A stretch of DNA of 64,000 nucleotides, taken from assembly GCF_015209505.1 (NCBI RefSeq), contig NZ_JADEYC010000005.1:62001-126000 (forward strand), written 5' to 3'. The DNA is from Saccharopolyspora montiporae. GTDB taxonomy: Bacteria; Actinomycetota; Actinomycetes; Mycobacteriales; Pseudonocardiaceae. Below, piece after piece: positions 25,813 through 35,992 of this stretch (positions are counted from its first letter, which is position 1; every line of letters starts with the position of its first letter). The translations under genes and the position numbers were made by a program. The notes under the pieces were generated by a model, which saw only the letters and a program-made list of their open reading frames with translations, ran no database searches and was not told the DNA's origin.

Positions 25813-27909
25813 CTACCGCCCGGCGGGTTCGTCCGGGGCCGGCTCGTAACCGTCGAAGCGGCGGGTGAAGCTGGCGCTGCCCGAGCTCAGCGATCGGATC
25901 CGCACCGCGTAGCGTTCCAGCTCCTCGGCGGGCACGTGCGCGCGCACCACGGTCCAGCCCGCGTCCTGCGGTGCGGTGCCCACGACCTTGCCGCGCCTGC
26001 CGGACAGGTCGCCGAGCACCGCACCCAGGTGCTCGTCCGGCAGCCGCACCACCACCTCGTCCACGGGTTCCAGCGTGCGCAGCCCCGCGGTGGCGGCCGC
26101 GGCCTTGACCGCGGCGGCACCGGCCGCCTGGAACGCCGCGTCCGAGGAGTCCACGCTGTGCGCCTTGCCGTCCACGAGCGTGACCCGCACGTCCACCAGC
26201 GGCATGCCCTCGGTGAGGCCGCGGGCGGCCTGGGCCAGCACCCCCTTCTCCACGCTCGGGATGAACGGGCGCGGCACCGCCCCGCCGACCACGCGTTCGG
26301 CGAACTCGACGCCGGAGCCGCGCGGCAGCGGTTCCACCTCGACGTCGACCACCGCGTACTGGCCGTGCCCACCGGACTGTTTGACGTGCTTGCCGTGCCC
26401 GGAGGCGGGACCGGCGAACGTCTGCCGCAGCCGGACGCGCACCGGTTCGGTGTCCACCTCGGCGCCGCCTTCGCGCAGCCGCTGCAGGACCACCTCGGCG
26501 TGCGCTTCGCCGGTGCACCACAGCACGAGCTGGTGCGTCTCGTCGTCGCGTTCCAACCGCAGTCCGGGATCCGCGGCCGCGAGCCGGCTCAGGTTGCGCG
26601 CCAGCGCGTCCTCGGCGCTGCGGTCGTGCGCGGTCACCGCCACCGGCAGCAGCGGTTCCGGCATCGGCCACGGCTCGACCAGCAGCGGATCGTGCGGATC
26701 GGCGAGGGTGTCGCCGGTCTCGGCGGAGCCGAGCTTGGTCAGCGCGCAGATGTCGCCCGCCGCGCACTGCTCGACCTCGGTGAGCGTCGCGCCCAGCGGT
26801 GAGTACAGGTGCGCGAGCCGTTCGTCCGCGTCGTGGTCGGGGTGCCCGCGCTCGGCCATCCCGCGCCCGGCCACGTGCACCTGCCGGTCCGGGCGCAGCG
26901 TCCCGGAGAACACCCGCACCAGCGACACCCGCCCCACGTACGCGTCGGCCGAGGTGTGCACCACCTCGGCCGCCAGCGCCGCCTCGGGATCGGCCGCCAG
27001 TTCCCGCAGCTGTTCCCCGGCGAGATCGGTGGCCAGCGGCGGGCGCCTGCGCAGTGGGGAGGGGAACCCGCGCACCACCCCGTCCAGCAGTTCGGCCAGG
27101 CCCAACCCGCTCGCCGAGCACACCGGAAGCACCGGGTGCATCGCGCCACGCTCCACCGCGGTCTCCAGGGCCCGGATCAGCACCTCCTCGGCGATCGGCT
27201 CCCCGGCCAGGTAGGCGTCCAGCAGCGCCTCGTCCTCGCTGCCCGCGATGATCGCCTCCACCAGCTCGTCCCGGGCCGCGGCGGTGCGCTCCGCGTCCTC
27301 GGTGCCCGCCGGTGCGCCCCCGGTGTCGCGCAGCTGACCGGTGAGCACCCCGACCAGCCCGTTCGGGTGCCCCTCGTCGTCGTGGCGCGGCAGGTAGAGC
27401 GGCAGCACCCCGGAACCGAAGGAGTCCCGGCAGGCCTGCACGGCGGCGTCGAAGTCGGCCCGCGCGCGGTCCAACCGGGCGATGACGACCGCGCGCGGCA
27501 CCCCCGCCGACGCGCATTCTTGCCACAGCGCATCGGTGACCGGGTCGACGCCCTCGGCGGTGACCACGAACAGCGCGGCGTCCGCGGCGCGCATCCCGGC
27601 CCGCAGCTCGCCCACGAAGTCGACGTAACCGGGGGTGTCGATGAGGTTCATCTTGACCCCGCCGTGCTGCAGGGCGGCGACCGCGGTGCCGATGGAGCGC
27701 TGCTGCTGCACCGCAGGCGGTTCGTGGTCGCAGACCGTCGTGCCCGCTTCGACGGATCCGGCGCGCGGGATGGTGCCGGTGCGTTCGAGCAGCGCCTCGA
27801 CCAGCGTGGTCTTCCCGGAGCCGGGCGGGCCGACCAGGGCGACGTTGCGGATCTGCGCCGGGTCGGTGGGAGCGGCGCCGCGGTCCGCCCCGTTGCGCTT
27901 GCTGCTCAT
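25813..27909 (-). CDS. fusA2: Elongation factor G-like protein (EF-G2)
   Basis: 698-residue EF-G paralogue with all five domains. P-loop GPPGSGKTT (27-35) and DTPG (91-94) are intact, but switch I reads RSIGT (71-75) instead of RGITI, and the base-specificity NKxD motif is replaced by ARLD (144-147). Domain IV (about 460-600) contains [18 protein letters not shown]. It is of the Rv0120c type; the M. smegmatis counterpart was reported not to support translation. GTP use is therefore uncertain. ATG 27909 has GGAG 5 bases upstream; an upstream in-frame ATG at 27975 is less likely. Divergent from pdxS. Confidence 0.88.
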   Translation of the reverse strand: MSSKRNGADRGAAPTDPAQIRNVALVGPPGSGKTTLVEALLERTGTIPRAGSVEAGTTVCDHEPPAVQQQRSIGTAVAALQHGGVKMNLIDTPGYVDFVGELRAGMRAADAALFVVTAEGVDPVTDALWQECASAGVPRAVVIARLDRARADFDAAVQACRDSFGSGVLPLYLPRHDDEGHPNGLVGVLTGQLRDTGGAPAGTEDAERTAAARDELVEAIIAGSEDEALLDAYLAGEPIAEEVLIRALETAVERGAMHPVLPVCSASGLGLAELLDGVVRGFPSPLRRRPPLATDLAGEQLRELAADPEAALAAEVVHTSADAYVGRVSLVRVFSGTLRPDRQVHVAGRGMAERGHPDHDADERLAHLYSPLGATLTEVEQCAAGDICALTKLGSAETGDTLADPHDPLLVEPWPMPEPLLPVAVTAHDRSAEDALARNLSRLAAADPGLRLERDDETHQLVLWCTGEAHAEVVLQRLREGGAEVDTEPVRVRLRQTFAGPASGHGKHVKQSGGHGQYAVVDVEVEPLPRGSGVEFAERVVGGAVPRPFIPSVEKGVLAQAARGLTEGMPLVDVRVTLVDGKAHSVDSSDAAFQAAGAAAVKAAAATAGLRTLEPVDEVVVRLPDEHLGAVLGDLSGRRGKVVGTAPQDAGWTVVRAHVPAEELERYAVRIRSLSSGSASFTRRFDGYEPAPDEPAGR

Positions 27910-28042
27910 GGCGGCTCCCGAGCCGGGGACAGCGGACGTGTCACCGAGCACACACCTTCGGCCGCGGGGTCGCAAGGGCGCCGCCGAGTGGCCTGGTGGA
28001 ACGAGCCGCCAGTGGATCGTGCCCGGCCCGCGGCCCGCTGCC

Positions 28043-28090
28043 TACGCTCGCCGCGCACCGGGAGGTCCGGTGCGCACGTGCGAAGTGGAG
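28043..28090 (+). promoter_or_regulatory. pdxS promoter and 5' hairpin
   Basis: A TACGCT -10-like box (28043-28048) is followed by a perfect 9-bp hairpin, GCGCACCGG/CCGGTGCGC at 28053-28075, which would sit at the very 5' end of the mRNA. The ribosome-binding GGAG is at 28087-28090. A 5' hairpin may stabilise the message; no PLP-sensing element is known to me here. Confidence 0.4.
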
Positions 28091-28100
28091 GCGATCAGCG

Positions 28101-29009
<909 letters not shown>

Positions 29010-29025
29010 TCCGTTGCGGTGCTGG

Positions 29026-29586
29026 TCAGGGGTGTTCCATGACCAGCACCGCCCTGGTGCCGGGGGCGAGCGCGCCGTACCGGTGCGGTTCGTCGCCGGC
29101 GAAGGACAGGTAGTCGCCGGGTTCCAGCACCACCGGGGCGTCCTGGGGTCCGATCTCGGCGCGGCCCGCGGTGAGCACCACGTGCTCGACCGTGCCGGGG
29201 ATGTGCGCTTCGGCGTACCGGGCGGGGCCGGGTTCGAGTTCCAGCGCGTAGAGGTCGCGGCGGTTGCCGGTGCGCCCGGTGGACAGCAGTGCCGTGGCGT
29301 ACGGCGAGCGTTCGGAGCGGACGGTGTTCAGTTCGGCGGACCGGACCACGTGCACCCGTGGCGCGGGGGGTTCCACGAGGGTGCTGAACGGGACGCCGAG
29401 TGCGACGCCGAGCGCCCACAACGTCTCCACGCTGGGGTTGCCGGTGGCCGATTCCAGTTGGGAGAGCGTGGATTTCGCCACCCCGGCCCGTTTGGCCAGT
29501 TCGGACAGCGACAGTCCGGCGCGGTCGCGCTCGCGGCGCAGCGACCGGGCGATGATCTCCAGCGGGGCGTTCTCCTGCTCACCCAT
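29026..29586 (-). CDS. XRE-family regulator with C-terminal cupin domain
   Basis: 186-residue transcription factor. Residues 10-66 form a Cro/CI-type helix-turn-helix (LSLSELAKRAGVAKSTLSQL), and 110-185 a cupin effector domain (GTVEHVVLTAGRAEIG, DYLSFAGDEPHRY). Such HTH-cupin proteins commonly repress adjacent transport or catabolic genes and respond to small molecules. Its ATG (29586) lies 70 bases from the azlC start on the other strand, with paired operator-like repeats between, so it almost certainly controls azlCD and possibly itself. The effector is probably an amino acid; this is inference. It ends 16 bases from the pdxS stop. Confidence 0.87.
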   Translation of the reverse strand: MGEQENAPLEIIARSLRRERDRAGLSLSELAKRAGVAKSTLSQLESATGNPSVETLWALGVALGVPFSTLVEPPAPRVHVVRSAELNTVRSERSPYATALLSTGRTGNRRDLYALELEPGPARYAEAHIPGTVEHVVLTAGRAEIGPQDAPVVLEPGDYLSFAGDEPHRYGALAPGTRAVLVMEHP

Positions 29587-29608
29587 AGGCGGTCCGATCC
29601 GTCGGTAC

Positions 29609-29656
29609 GTTCGTTCGGTTTGACGAACAGTGTGCGCTGCGTTCAGCATAACGAAC
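29609..29656. promoter_or_regulatory. Duplicated operator-like sites in the azlC/regulator promoter
   Basis: Two 16-bp boxes share GTTCnGnnTnACGAAC, at 29613-29628 and 29641-29656, with centres 28 bp apart. The first is part of a longer inverted repeat GTTCGT-N8-ACGAAC (29609-29628). A TTGACG -35-like hexamer (29620-29625) is inside the first box; the second ends at the base before the azlC ATG. This layout fits repression by the HTH-cupin protein. Confidence 0.6.
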
Positions 29657-30358
29657 ATGAAGACGTTACAGCGAACACCCGGTGCGCTGCGGGATCCGCT
29701 GCTGCGGGATGTGCTCTCGGTGGCGGTCGCGATGGCCGTGGTCGGCGCCTCGCTCGGCGCGATCGCGGTCAGCAGCGGGGTGCCGCTGTGGCTGATCACG
29801 CTCACCGCCGCGGTGGTGTTCGCCGGCGGCTCGGAGTTCATGGCGGTCGGCCTGCTCACCGCCGGTGCCGCGCCGCTGACCGCGGTGGTCGGCGGACTGC
29901 TGCTCAACGCCCGGCACCTGCCGTTCGGACTGGCCATCGGCGGAGTGCTCGATCGCGGCTGGCCGAGCAGGCTGGTGGGCAGCCACCTGCTGGTGGACGA
30001 GTCGGTGGCCTTCGCGCTGGCCCAGGACGACCCGGCCCAGCGGCGGCGCGCGTTCTGGACCACCGGGATCGCGCTGTACTGCGCGTGGGCCCCGTCGGTG
30101 TTCCTCGGCGGGCTGCTGGGCACCGGCATCGGCGACCCGGAGGCGTTCGGCCTGGACGCGGCGCTGCCCGCGGCGCTGCTGGCGCTGGTGGTGCCCAAGC
30201 TGTCCGACCGGCCGACGCTGCGCGCGGTGCTGGTGGGTGTCGCGGTGGCCCTGCTGAGCACGCCGGTGCTGCCGGAGGGGCTGCCGGTCGTGGCCGGTCT
30301 GGTCGGTGTCGCGGCGGCCGCTCCGCTGCCCGCTGCGCTGCGCAGGAGGCGGGCATGA
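29657..30358 (+). CDS. azlC: AzlC family branched-chain amino acid exporter, large subunit
   Basis: 233-residue membrane protein, large subunit of the AzlCD/BrnFE (LIV-E) exporter that releases leucine, isoleucine, valine and sometimes methionine. FAGGSEFMAVGLL and LLLNARHLPFGLAIGG are typical; about seven membrane helices. The ATG at 29657 directly abuts an operator-like box and has no ribosome-binding site, suggesting a leaderless message; an in-frame GTG at 29630 would add nine residues. It overlaps azlD by 4 bases (ATGA). The substrate is inferred from family; the place inside the pdx locus is unusual. Confidence 0.88.
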   Translation: MKTLQRTPGALRDPLLRDVLSVAVAMAVVGASLGAIAVSSGVPLWLITLTAAVVFAGGSEFMAVGLLTAGAAPLTAVVGGLLLNARHLPFGLAIGGVLDRGWPSRLVGSHLLVDESVAFALAQDDPAQRRRAFWTTGIALYCAWAPSVFLGGLLGTGIGDPEAFGLDAALPAALLALVVPKLSDRPTLRAVLVGVAVALLSTPVLPEGLPVVAGLVGVAAAAPLPAALRRRRA

Positions 30359-30663
30359 CGCCGGGGGTGCTGCTGGCGCTGGCCGCGGGCACCTACGCGA
30401 TGCGACTGGCCGGACCGCTGCTGCGCGGGCGGATCACCGTCTCCGAGCGCACCGAGCAGCTGCTGTCGGTGGCGGCGGTGGTGCTGCTGGCGTGCTTCGT
30501 GGCCACCAGCGCGGTGTTCGAATCCGGCGAGCCCGCGGGCTGGGCCCGGTTCGGCGGAGTGGCGCTGGGCGGGGTGCTGGCCTGGCGCCGCGCCCCGCTG
30601 GTGGTGGTCGTGCTGGCCGCGGCGGGGGCGACCGCGCTGCTGCGCCTGGCCGGCGTGGCGTGA
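30355..30663 (+). CDS. azlD: AzlD family exporter, small subunit
   Basis: 102-residue protein with three hydrophobic helices and the family start GTYAMRLAGPLL. Small partner of AzlC in the two-component branched-chain amino acid exporter (BrnE in Corynebacterium). The ATG overlaps the azlC stop (ATGA), ensuring equal synthesis. The pdxT start follows 18 bases after its stop, so pdxT is probably co-transcribed with the exporter. Confidence 0.86.
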   Translation: MTPGVLLALAAGTYAMRLAGPLLRGRITVSERTEQLLSVAAVVLLACFVATSAVFESGEPAGWARFGGVALGGVLAWRRAPLVVVVLAAAGATALLRLAGVA

Positions 30664-30681
30664 CGAATCGAGGGGTATTCG

Positions 30682-31296
30682 ATGGCACGACCCGAGATCG
30701 GGGTCCTCGCGCTGCAGGGCGGCGTGGACGAGCACCTGGCCGCCCTGGAACGCAGCGGGGCCGACCCGCGCCCGGTACGCCGCCCGGAGGAGCTCGCCGC
30801 GGTGCGCGGGTTGGTGCTGCCCGGCGGGGAGTCCACCACGGCGGCGAGGCTGCTGGACGCGTTCGACCTCACCGCTGCGCTGCAGGAACGCCTCGCCGGG
30901 GGCATGCCGGCCTACGGTTCCTGCGCGGGGATGATCCTGCTCGCGTCCGAGGTGCTCGGCGGTGGAGCGCTGCGCCCGCTCGGGGCGCTGGACGTGTCGG
31001 TCCGGCGCAACGCCTTCGGCCGCCAGGTCGATTCGTTCGAGGCCGACCTGGAGTTCGCGGGCGATGTGGTGCGCGCCGTGTTCATTCGGGCACCCTGGGT
31101 GGAGCGGGTCGGCGCGGGCGTGCGGGTGCTGGCCACCGCGCCAGCAGGACCGCAGGTCGCTGACGACGTGGACCGCGCCGGTAGGATCGTCGCGGTTCAG
31201 CAGGGGCCGGTGCTCGCCACCGCTTTCCACCCGGAGCTGGTCGGCGGGGATGAGCTGGTGCACCGGCATTTCGTGCAGATCGTCCGCGCGCGCTGA
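30682..31296 (+). CDS. pdxT: Pyridoxal 5'-phosphate synthase glutaminase subunit PdxT
   Basis: Class I glutamine amidotransferase supplying ammonia to PdxS. The 204-residue protein shows the PGGEST oxyanion loop (48-53), nucleophile Cys81 in GSCAGM, and His183/Glu185 of the triad in FHPEL. ATG 30682 has GAGGGG upstream. It lies between azlD and yebC; pdxT-yebC is a conserved actinobacterial order (Rv2604c-Rv2603c). Transcription may come from the azlC promoter, making B6 synthesis partly dependent on that regulator. Confidence 0.96.
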   Translation: MARPEIGVLALQGGVDEHLAALERSGADPRPVRRPEELAAVRGLVLPGGESTTAARLLDAFDLTAALQERLAGGMPAYGSCAGMILLASEVLGGGALRPLGALDVSVRRNAFGRQVDSFEADLEFAGDVVRAVFIRAPWVERVGAGVRVLATAPAGPQVADDVDRAGRIVAVQQGPVLATAFHPELVGGDELVHRHFVQIVRAR

Positions 31297-31329
31297 GTCG
31301 CGGCGCGATCGCAGAACGACGGAGGAATG

Positions 31330-32079
31330 ATGAGCGGCCACTCCAAGTGGGCCACCACCAAGCACAAGAAGGCCGCCCTCGACGCCAAACGCGGCAAGCT
31401 GTTCGCGAAGCTGGTCAAGAACATCGAGGTCGCCGCGCGGACCGGGGGAGGGGACCCGGAGGGCAACCCCACCCTGTACGACGCGATGCAGAAGGCCCGC
31501 AAGAGCTCGGTGCCGGTCGACAACATCGAGCGCGCCCGCAAGCGCGGGGCCGGTGAAGAGGCGGGCGGCGCCGATTGGCAGACCGTGATGTACGAGGGCT
31601 ACGCGCCCAACGGCGTCGCGGTGCTGATCGAATGCCTCACCGACAACCGCAACCGCGCGGCCGGCGAAGTGCGCACCGCGATGAACAAGCACGGCGGCTC
31701 GATGGCCGATGCCGGGTCGGTCGCCTACCTGTTCAGCCGGCGCGGCGTGGTCCTGCTGCCGAAGAACGGCCTCGGCGAGGACGACGTGCTGGGCGCGGTG
31801 CTGGACGCGGGTGCCGAGGAGATCAACGACCTCGGCGAGTCGTTCGAGGTGCTCACCGAGCCGAGCAACCTGGTCGACGTGCGCAAGGCGCTGCAGGCCG
31901 AGGGCATCGAGTACGACTCGGCGGAGACCAGCTTCCTGGCCTCGGTGAACGTCCCGCTGGAAGCCGACGGCGCGCGCAAGGTCTTCAAGCTGATCGACGC
32001 GCTGGAAGACTGCGACGACGTGCAGAACGTCTACTCGAACTTCGACGTCAGCGACGAGGTCCTCGCCGAAGTCGGCTGA
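31330..32079 (+). CDS. YebC/PmpR family protein
   Basis: 249-residue member of the widely conserved YebC/TACO1 family, with the standard start [20 protein letters not shown] and three-domain length. Members act as DNA-binding regulators or help ribosomes translate proline stretches; which applies here cannot be told from sequence. Of two adjacent ATGs (31327 and 31330), the second matches the family and is correctly spaced from GGAGGA. In many bacteria it precedes ruvC; here two small genes intervene. A strong terminator follows. Confidence 0.95.
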   Translation: MSGHSKWATTKHKKAALDAKRGKLFAKLVKNIEVAARTGGGDPEGNPTLYDAMQKARKSSVPVDNIERARKRGAGEEAGGADWQTVMYEGYAPNGVAVLIECLTDNRNRAAGEVRTAMNKHGGSMADAGSVAYLFSRRGVVLLPKNGLGEDDVLGAVLDAGAEEINDLGESFEVLTEPSNLVDVRKALQAEGIEYDSAETSFLASVNVPLEADGARKVFKLIDALEDCDDVQNVYSNFDVSDEVLAEVG

Positions 32080-32085
32080 CCCGCC

Positions 32086-32115
32086 CCTCCCCGCGCCCGA
32101 CCAGGCGCGGGGAGG
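32086..32115 (+). terminator. Strong terminator after yebC
   Basis: Perfect 12-bp stem CCTCCCCGCGCC with its complement and a 6-base loop, 7 bases after the yebC stop. A second hairpin (GACCGGCG/CGCCGGTC, 32124-32141) lies at the end of the convergent gene. Confidence 0.85.
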
Positions 32116-32139
32116 CCGACCTGGACCGGCGTGCGCCGG

Positions 32140-32709
32140 TCACTCGTTGTCCCGGTACGCCTGCCGAAGCCACCCCACGACCTCGTCGACGTCCTCGACG
32201 TCGGTCAGCGGGAACCGCGCGGTCATCGCGCCGCTCCAGCGGCTTCCTGCGGGCAGCAGGCGGTCGTCGGCGGGAAGGTCGGCGAACCTCAGCCCCACGT
32301 CCACCCGGCTCTTGGTGTCGGCGGCCACGACGGCGAAGGTGCGCCGCGGGGTCAGCAGCGAGACGTACGTCTTGCGGGTCTGCACGGTCACCGCGGGACC
32401 GACCTCGGGCAGCCGGGCGATCACCGCGTCGAACACCGGGCGCAGCGCCGGGCGGTCGGCGTACTGCCGCTCGATGAGCTCCTCGCCGGTGCGGGTGAAG
32501 AACTCCGGGTAGCCGAAGTGCTCGTGCACGAGCAGCATCTGGGCGTACCCGGTGACCCCGCGTTCCCGCAGCCAGTCGCGCAGCGCCGCCTCGTCGGCGG
32601 GGTCGGCTTCGCGCACGCTGGCGTTCCACGTCGCGAGGGTGTGACCGGTGGCCCGCTCCAGCAGCGCGACCTGCCACTCGCGCATCTCTTGCCAGGACCG
32701 GGTCGCCAC
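32140..32709 (-). CDS. DUF4287/DUF5655 domain protein
   Basis: 189-residue protein of unknown function. The first half (about 10-70, WLRERGVTGYAQMLLVHEHFG) matches DUF4287 and the second (about 75-185, TRKTYVSLLTPRRTFAVV) DUF5655, a domain predicted to bind DNA or nucleic-acid-related ligands. GTG 32709 fits a leaderless start, since TACCGT lies 6 bases before it; the internal ATG 32685 is an alternative. It stands alone, convergent with yebC and divergent from the next gene. Confidence 0.75.
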   Translation of the reverse strand: MATRSWQEMREWQVALLERATGHTLATWNASVREADPADEAALRDWLRERGVTGYAQMLLVHEHFGYPEFFTRTGEELIERQYADRPALRPVFDAVIARLPEVGPAVTVQTRKTYVSLLTPRRTFAVVAADTKSRVDVGLRFADLPADDRLLPAGSRWSGAMTARFPLTDVEDVDEVVGWLRQAYRDNE

Positions 32710-32715
32710 ACCCGT

Positions 32716-32721
32716 ACGGTA
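32716..32721 (-). promoter_or_regulatory. -10 box of a probable leaderless transcript
   Basis: TACCGT on the minus strand, 6 bases before the GTG at 32709; no ribosome-binding site is present. Confidence 0.4.
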
Positions 32722-32906
32722 GCCACGTCCTGCGGGTGTGGCGAGCGGACCGCGGGGGCCGTTGCTCTTCCCCTCCCGCCGGGTCGTCGGCACGGGACCC
32801 GCCCGATCCCCGCACGGTCCGCGCGGGTTCGTGCTCGGAGCGCAGCGGGTGTCCATTGTGTCCCCGTACCCGGGTGGGGGGATCGGGTCGCGACCTGCGT
32901 TGCGGG

Positions 32907-32912
32907 CAGAAT
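32907..32912 (+). promoter_or_regulatory. -10 box of a probable leaderless transcript
   Basis: CAGAAT, 6 bases before the GTG at 32919, and no ribosome-binding site. Confidence 0.35.
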
Positions 32913-32918
32913 GTCGCC

Positions 32919-33419
32919 GTGGCCGAAAGCGATGAGCAACTGCGCAGGCGGCTCGTGGACGCCGCCGAGCGGCACGGGGCCGCCGTCGTGCACGTCCCCG
33001 CCGATGACCGCGGCTCCTCCTACGCGTTCTCCGTGGGCGCGTGGCGCCGGTTCGGGCGGCCCGAGGTCGTGGTGATCGGACTGCCCCGCGACGTGGCGCA
33101 CGCGGTGGTGGACACCTACGTGCAGCGCTCCGGCGGCGGCGAGCGGTTCGCGCCCGGCACCCTCTACGAAGGATTCCTGTCCGACTGCCCCGTGACCTTC
33201 GAGAAGGTCGCCAAGCCCTACTACCCGGAGTTCCTGGGTAGTGCGGTGCTGGTCTACGGCGACGACGACTTCCCCGCGGTGCAGCTGATCGCGTCCTCGC
33301 CGAACGAAGGCCGCTTCCCGTGGCAGCCGGACGCCCCGCGCGGGTTCGCCACCCACCAGCCGGTGCTCACCGGCACCGGCCGCCCGGAGAGCTGGACCCC
33401 GGGCAGCGACGGCCCCTGA
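32919..33419 (+). CDS. DUF4262 domain protein
   Basis: 166-residue cytoplasmic protein of the DUF4262 family. Visible are [20 protein letters not shown] near residue 37, the [19 protein letters not shown] region and [10 protein letters not shown] near the C-terminus. Function is unknown; such genes are scattered in actinobacteria as single units. GTG 32919 appears leaderless. It is divergent from the DUF4287/DUF5655 gene and ends 108 bases before ruvC. Confidence 0.85.
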   Translation: MAESDEQLRRRLVDAAERHGAAVVHVPADDRGSSYAFSVGAWRRFGRPEVVVIGLPRDVAHAVVDTYVQRSGGGERFAPGTLYEGFLSDCPVTFEKVAKPYYPEFLGSAVLVYGDDDFPAVQLIASSPNEGRFPWQPDAPRGFATHQPVLTGTGRPESWTPGSDGP

Positions 33420-33467
33420 CCGTCCCGGCGTGTCGGGCGCCGCCCATCGCACATGATCCGATACGAT

Positions 33468-33483
33468 TCGAACGGGTGTTCAC
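33468..33483 (+). promoter_or_regulatory. LexA (SOS) box upstream of ruvC
   Basis: TCGAAC-GGGT-GTTCAC matches the actinobacterial LexA consensus TCGAAC-N4-GTTCGA at 10 of 12 defined positions. A TACGAT -10-like box (33463-33468) abuts it, so LexA would block transcription of ruvCAB. ruvC is an SOS gene in M. tuberculosis. Confidence 0.75.
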
Positions 33484-33526
33484 CGACCGGCTGGTGCGCA
33501 CCGAATCGGCGAGGACGGGTGGCATC

Positions 33527-34111
33527 GTGCGAGTGCTGGGGATCGATCCTGGGCTGACCCGGTGCGGGCTGGGCGTGGTGGACGGCGGCCGCTCCCGCTC
33601 GGTGACCTGCGTGGACGTCGGCGTCGCGCGCACGCCCGCGGACGGGCAGCTGCCGGACCGGCTGGCCGCGGTCGCCGATGCCGTGGAGCGCTGGATGGAT
33701 ACCCATCACCCCGAGGTCGTGGCCATCGAGCGGGTGTTCAGCCAGCACAACGTGCGCAGTGTCATGGGCACCGCCCAGGTCTCCGGCGTGGTCGCGCTGG
33801 CCGCGGCGCGGCGCGGCCTCCCGGTCGCCTTCCACACGCCCAGCGAGGTCAAAGCCGCCGTCAGCGGATCAGGGCGCGCGGACAAAAAGCAGGTCACCAC
33901 CATGGTCACCCGGGTCCTCGGCCTCGATGCCGCACCCAAGCCCGCCGACGCCGCCGACGCGCTCGCGCTCGCGGTCTGCCACCTGTGGCGCGCGCCGATG
34001 GCCTCCCGGCTCGCCGAGGCCGAAGCCCGCGCCGCGGAGCTGGCCCGCGCGCACAAGGCCCGGCTCAAGTCCGCGCAGCGCGGTACCGGACGCGGTGGCG
34101 GAGGCCGGTAG
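33527..34111 (+). CDS. ruvC: Holliday junction resolvase RuvC
   Basis: Dimeric endonuclease that cuts Holliday junctions during recombination repair. The 194-residue protein begins [13 protein letters not shown] (first catalytic Asp), continues with [21 protein letters not shown] (catalytic Glu) and ends its core with [13 protein letters not shown] (last two acidic residues), so all four metal ligands are present. The tail is Ala/Arg/Gly-rich. GTG 33527 is chosen because the family starts there. First gene of ruvCAB, under a LexA box. Confidence 0.96.
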   Translation: MRVLGIDPGLTRCGLGVVDGGRSRSVTCVDVGVARTPADGQLPDRLAAVADAVERWMDTHHPEVVAIERVFSQHNVRSVMGTAQVSGVVALAAARRGLPVAFHTPSEVKAAVSGSGRADKKQVTTMVTRVLGLDAAPKPADAADALALAVCHLWRAPMASRLAEAEARAAELARAHKARLKSAQRGTGRGGGGR

Positions 34112-34186
34112 TGTCCGCACCGATCACGACAGGTCCGGCGGCGGATCCGGAATCGGCCGCTGAGCAGCGAGAGGAGTGAGCGCACG

Positions 34187-34792
34187 GTGATCGCGTCGCT
34201 GCGCGGGCAGGTGCTGTCCGTCGGGCTGGACCACGCGGTGGTGGAGACCGGCGGCGTCGGCATGGCCGTGCACGCCACGCCCGCGACGCTGGGCGGGCTG
34301 CGCACCGGTGAGCAGACACACGTGTGGACCTCGCTGGTCGTGCGGGAGGACTCGCTGACCCTCTACGGGTTCGCCGATGCCGAATCGCGCGACCTGTTCG
34401 CGCTGCTGCAGACCGCCTCGGGCGTCGGGCCCCGGCTGGCGCTGGCGACCCTGGCGGTGCTGAGCCCCGACCAGCTGTGCCACGCGCTGTCCGACGGCAA
34501 CCTCACCGTGCTCACCCAGGTGCCCGGCATCGGCAAGAAGAGCGCCGAACGGTTGGTGCTGGAGCTGCGGGACAAGGTCGGCGTGCTGTCCGGCACCGCA
34601 CCGGCCGCGGCCGCCGACGCGCCGCCCCGCGACGGGCAGGTGCGCGCCGAGGTCGCCGAAGCCCTCGTCGGCCTCGGGTTCTCCGCCAAGCAGGCCGAGC
34701 AGAGCGTCGAAGAAGTGCTGGCCGGCGACGGCGCGGCGCTGGAGACGTCGGCAGTGTTGCGCAAAGCGCTGGCCGTGCTCGGGCCCCGGTGA
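34187..34792 (+). CDS. ruvA: Holliday junction branch migration protein RuvA
   Basis: 201-residue junction-binding subunit that forms tetramers and loads RuvB. N-terminal OB domain ([13 protein letters not shown]), helix-hairpin-helix motifs ([17 protein letters not shown] and [19 protein letters not shown]), and the C-terminal RuvB-binding domain ([17 protein letters not shown]). GTG 34187 has GAGAGGAG upstream. The gene follows ruvC by 75 bases and ruvB begins 5 bases after it. Confidence 0.96.
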   Translation: MIASLRGQVLSVGLDHAVVETGGVGMAVHATPATLGGLRTGEQTHVWTSLVVREDSLTLYGFADAESRDLFALLQTASGVGPRLALATLAVLSPDQLCHALSDGNLTVLTQVPGIGKKSAERLVLELRDKVGVLSGTAPAAAADAPPRDGQVRAEVAEALVGLGFSAKQAEQSVEEVLAGDGAALETSAVLRKALAVLGPR

Positions 34793-34797
34793 CCGGG

Positions 34798-35847
34798 ATG
34801 GACCAGGAAGATCCGTCCGTCGCGCTGACCCCGCAGCAGAGCGCCGGTGACCAGGACGTCGAGGCCAGCCTGCGGCCGCGCAAGCTCGGCGAGTTCGTCG
34901 GCCAGCCGCGGGTGCGCGAACAGCTGGAACTGGTGCTGCACGGGGCGCTGAAACGTGGCGACCAGCCCGACCACGTGCTGTTCTCCGGTCCGCCCGGGCT
35001 GGGCAAGACCAGCTTGTCCATGATCATCGCCACCGAGCTCGGCTCCGCGATCCGGGTCACCTCCGGACCGGCGCTGGAGAAGCCCGGCGACCTCGCCGCG
35101 ATGCTGTCCAACCTCGCCGAGGGCGACGTCCTGTTCATCGACGAGATCCACCGCATCGCGCGACCGGCCGAGGAGATGCTCTACCTGGCGATGGAGGACT
35201 TCCGGGTGGACATCGTCGTGGGCAAGGGTCCCGGCGCGACCAGCATCCCGCTGGAGATCGCCCCGTTCACCCTGGTCGGGGCCACCACCCGGTCCGGAGC
35301 GCTGACCGGTCCGCTGCGCGACCGCTTCGGGTTCACCGGGCACATGGAGTTCTACGCGCCCGACGAGCTGGAGCTGGTGCTGCGCCGCTCCGCCGAGATC
35401 CTGCGCGTACGGCTGGCCGAGGACGGCGCGCGCGAGATCGCGCGGCGCTCCCGCGGTACACCGCGCATCGCCAACCGGCTGCTGCGCCGGGTGCGCGACT
35501 TCGCCGACGTGCGCGCCGATGGCCGGGTCGACCGGGAGATCGCCCGCTCCGCGCTGGCCGTCTACGACGTGGACGAGCAGGGCCTGGACCGGATGGACCG
35601 GGCGGTGCTGGCCGCGCTGGTCCACTCGTTCCGCGGCGGCCCGGTCGGCATCTCCACGCTGGCGGTGGCGGTCGGCGAGGAGCAAACCACCGTCGAAGAG
35701 GTGTGCGAGCCGTACCTGGTGCGCGCCGGGATGCTCGCCCGCACCCCGCGCGGCCGGATGGCCACGGTCGCCGCCTGGCAGCACCTGGGCCTCGCCGCCC
35801 CGGACACCGCCCCCGGCGAATCGCAGGCCGTCGGTTTCGGGGAGTGA
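34798..35847 (+). CDS. ruvB: Holliday junction branch migration helicase RuvB
   Basis: AAA+ motor that drives branch migration with RuvA. The 349-residue protein has [12 protein letters not shown], Walker [10 protein letters not shown] (about 63-71), Walker B LFIDEIHR, sensor GATTRSG, the arginine finger region PLRDRFG and a C-terminal winged helix ([22 protein letters not shown]). ATG 34798 is used; GTG 34789, overlapping the ruvA stop, would add three residues. Confidence 0.97.
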   Translation: MDQEDPSVALTPQQSAGDQDVEASLRPRKLGEFVGQPRVREQLELVLHGALKRGDQPDHVLFSGPPGLGKTSLSMIIATELGSAIRVTSGPALEKPGDLAAMLSNLAEGDVLFIDEIHRIARPAEEMLYLAMEDFRVDIVVGKGPGATSIPLEIAPFTLVGATTRSGALTGPLRDRFGFTGHMEFYAPDELELVLRRSAEILRVRLAEDGAREIARRSRGTPRIANRLLRRVRDFADVRADGRVDREIARSALAVYDVDEQGLDRMDRAVLAALVHSFRGGPVGISTLAVAVGEEQTTVEEVCEPYLVRAGMLARTPRGRMATVAAWQHLGLAAPDTAPGESQAVGFGE

Positions 35848-35992
35848 CCGCCCGTGATCGCGGGGAGTAGGGTGCCCGCCACCCCGGTGCGGACTGGCAC
35901 ACTGGGGGTACTGAACATCCGAAACAATTCGGGCGCGGTCGTGCGGATCGCCGCATCGGCGCGCACACCGGCGCCCGGTCGAACGGAGCAAG

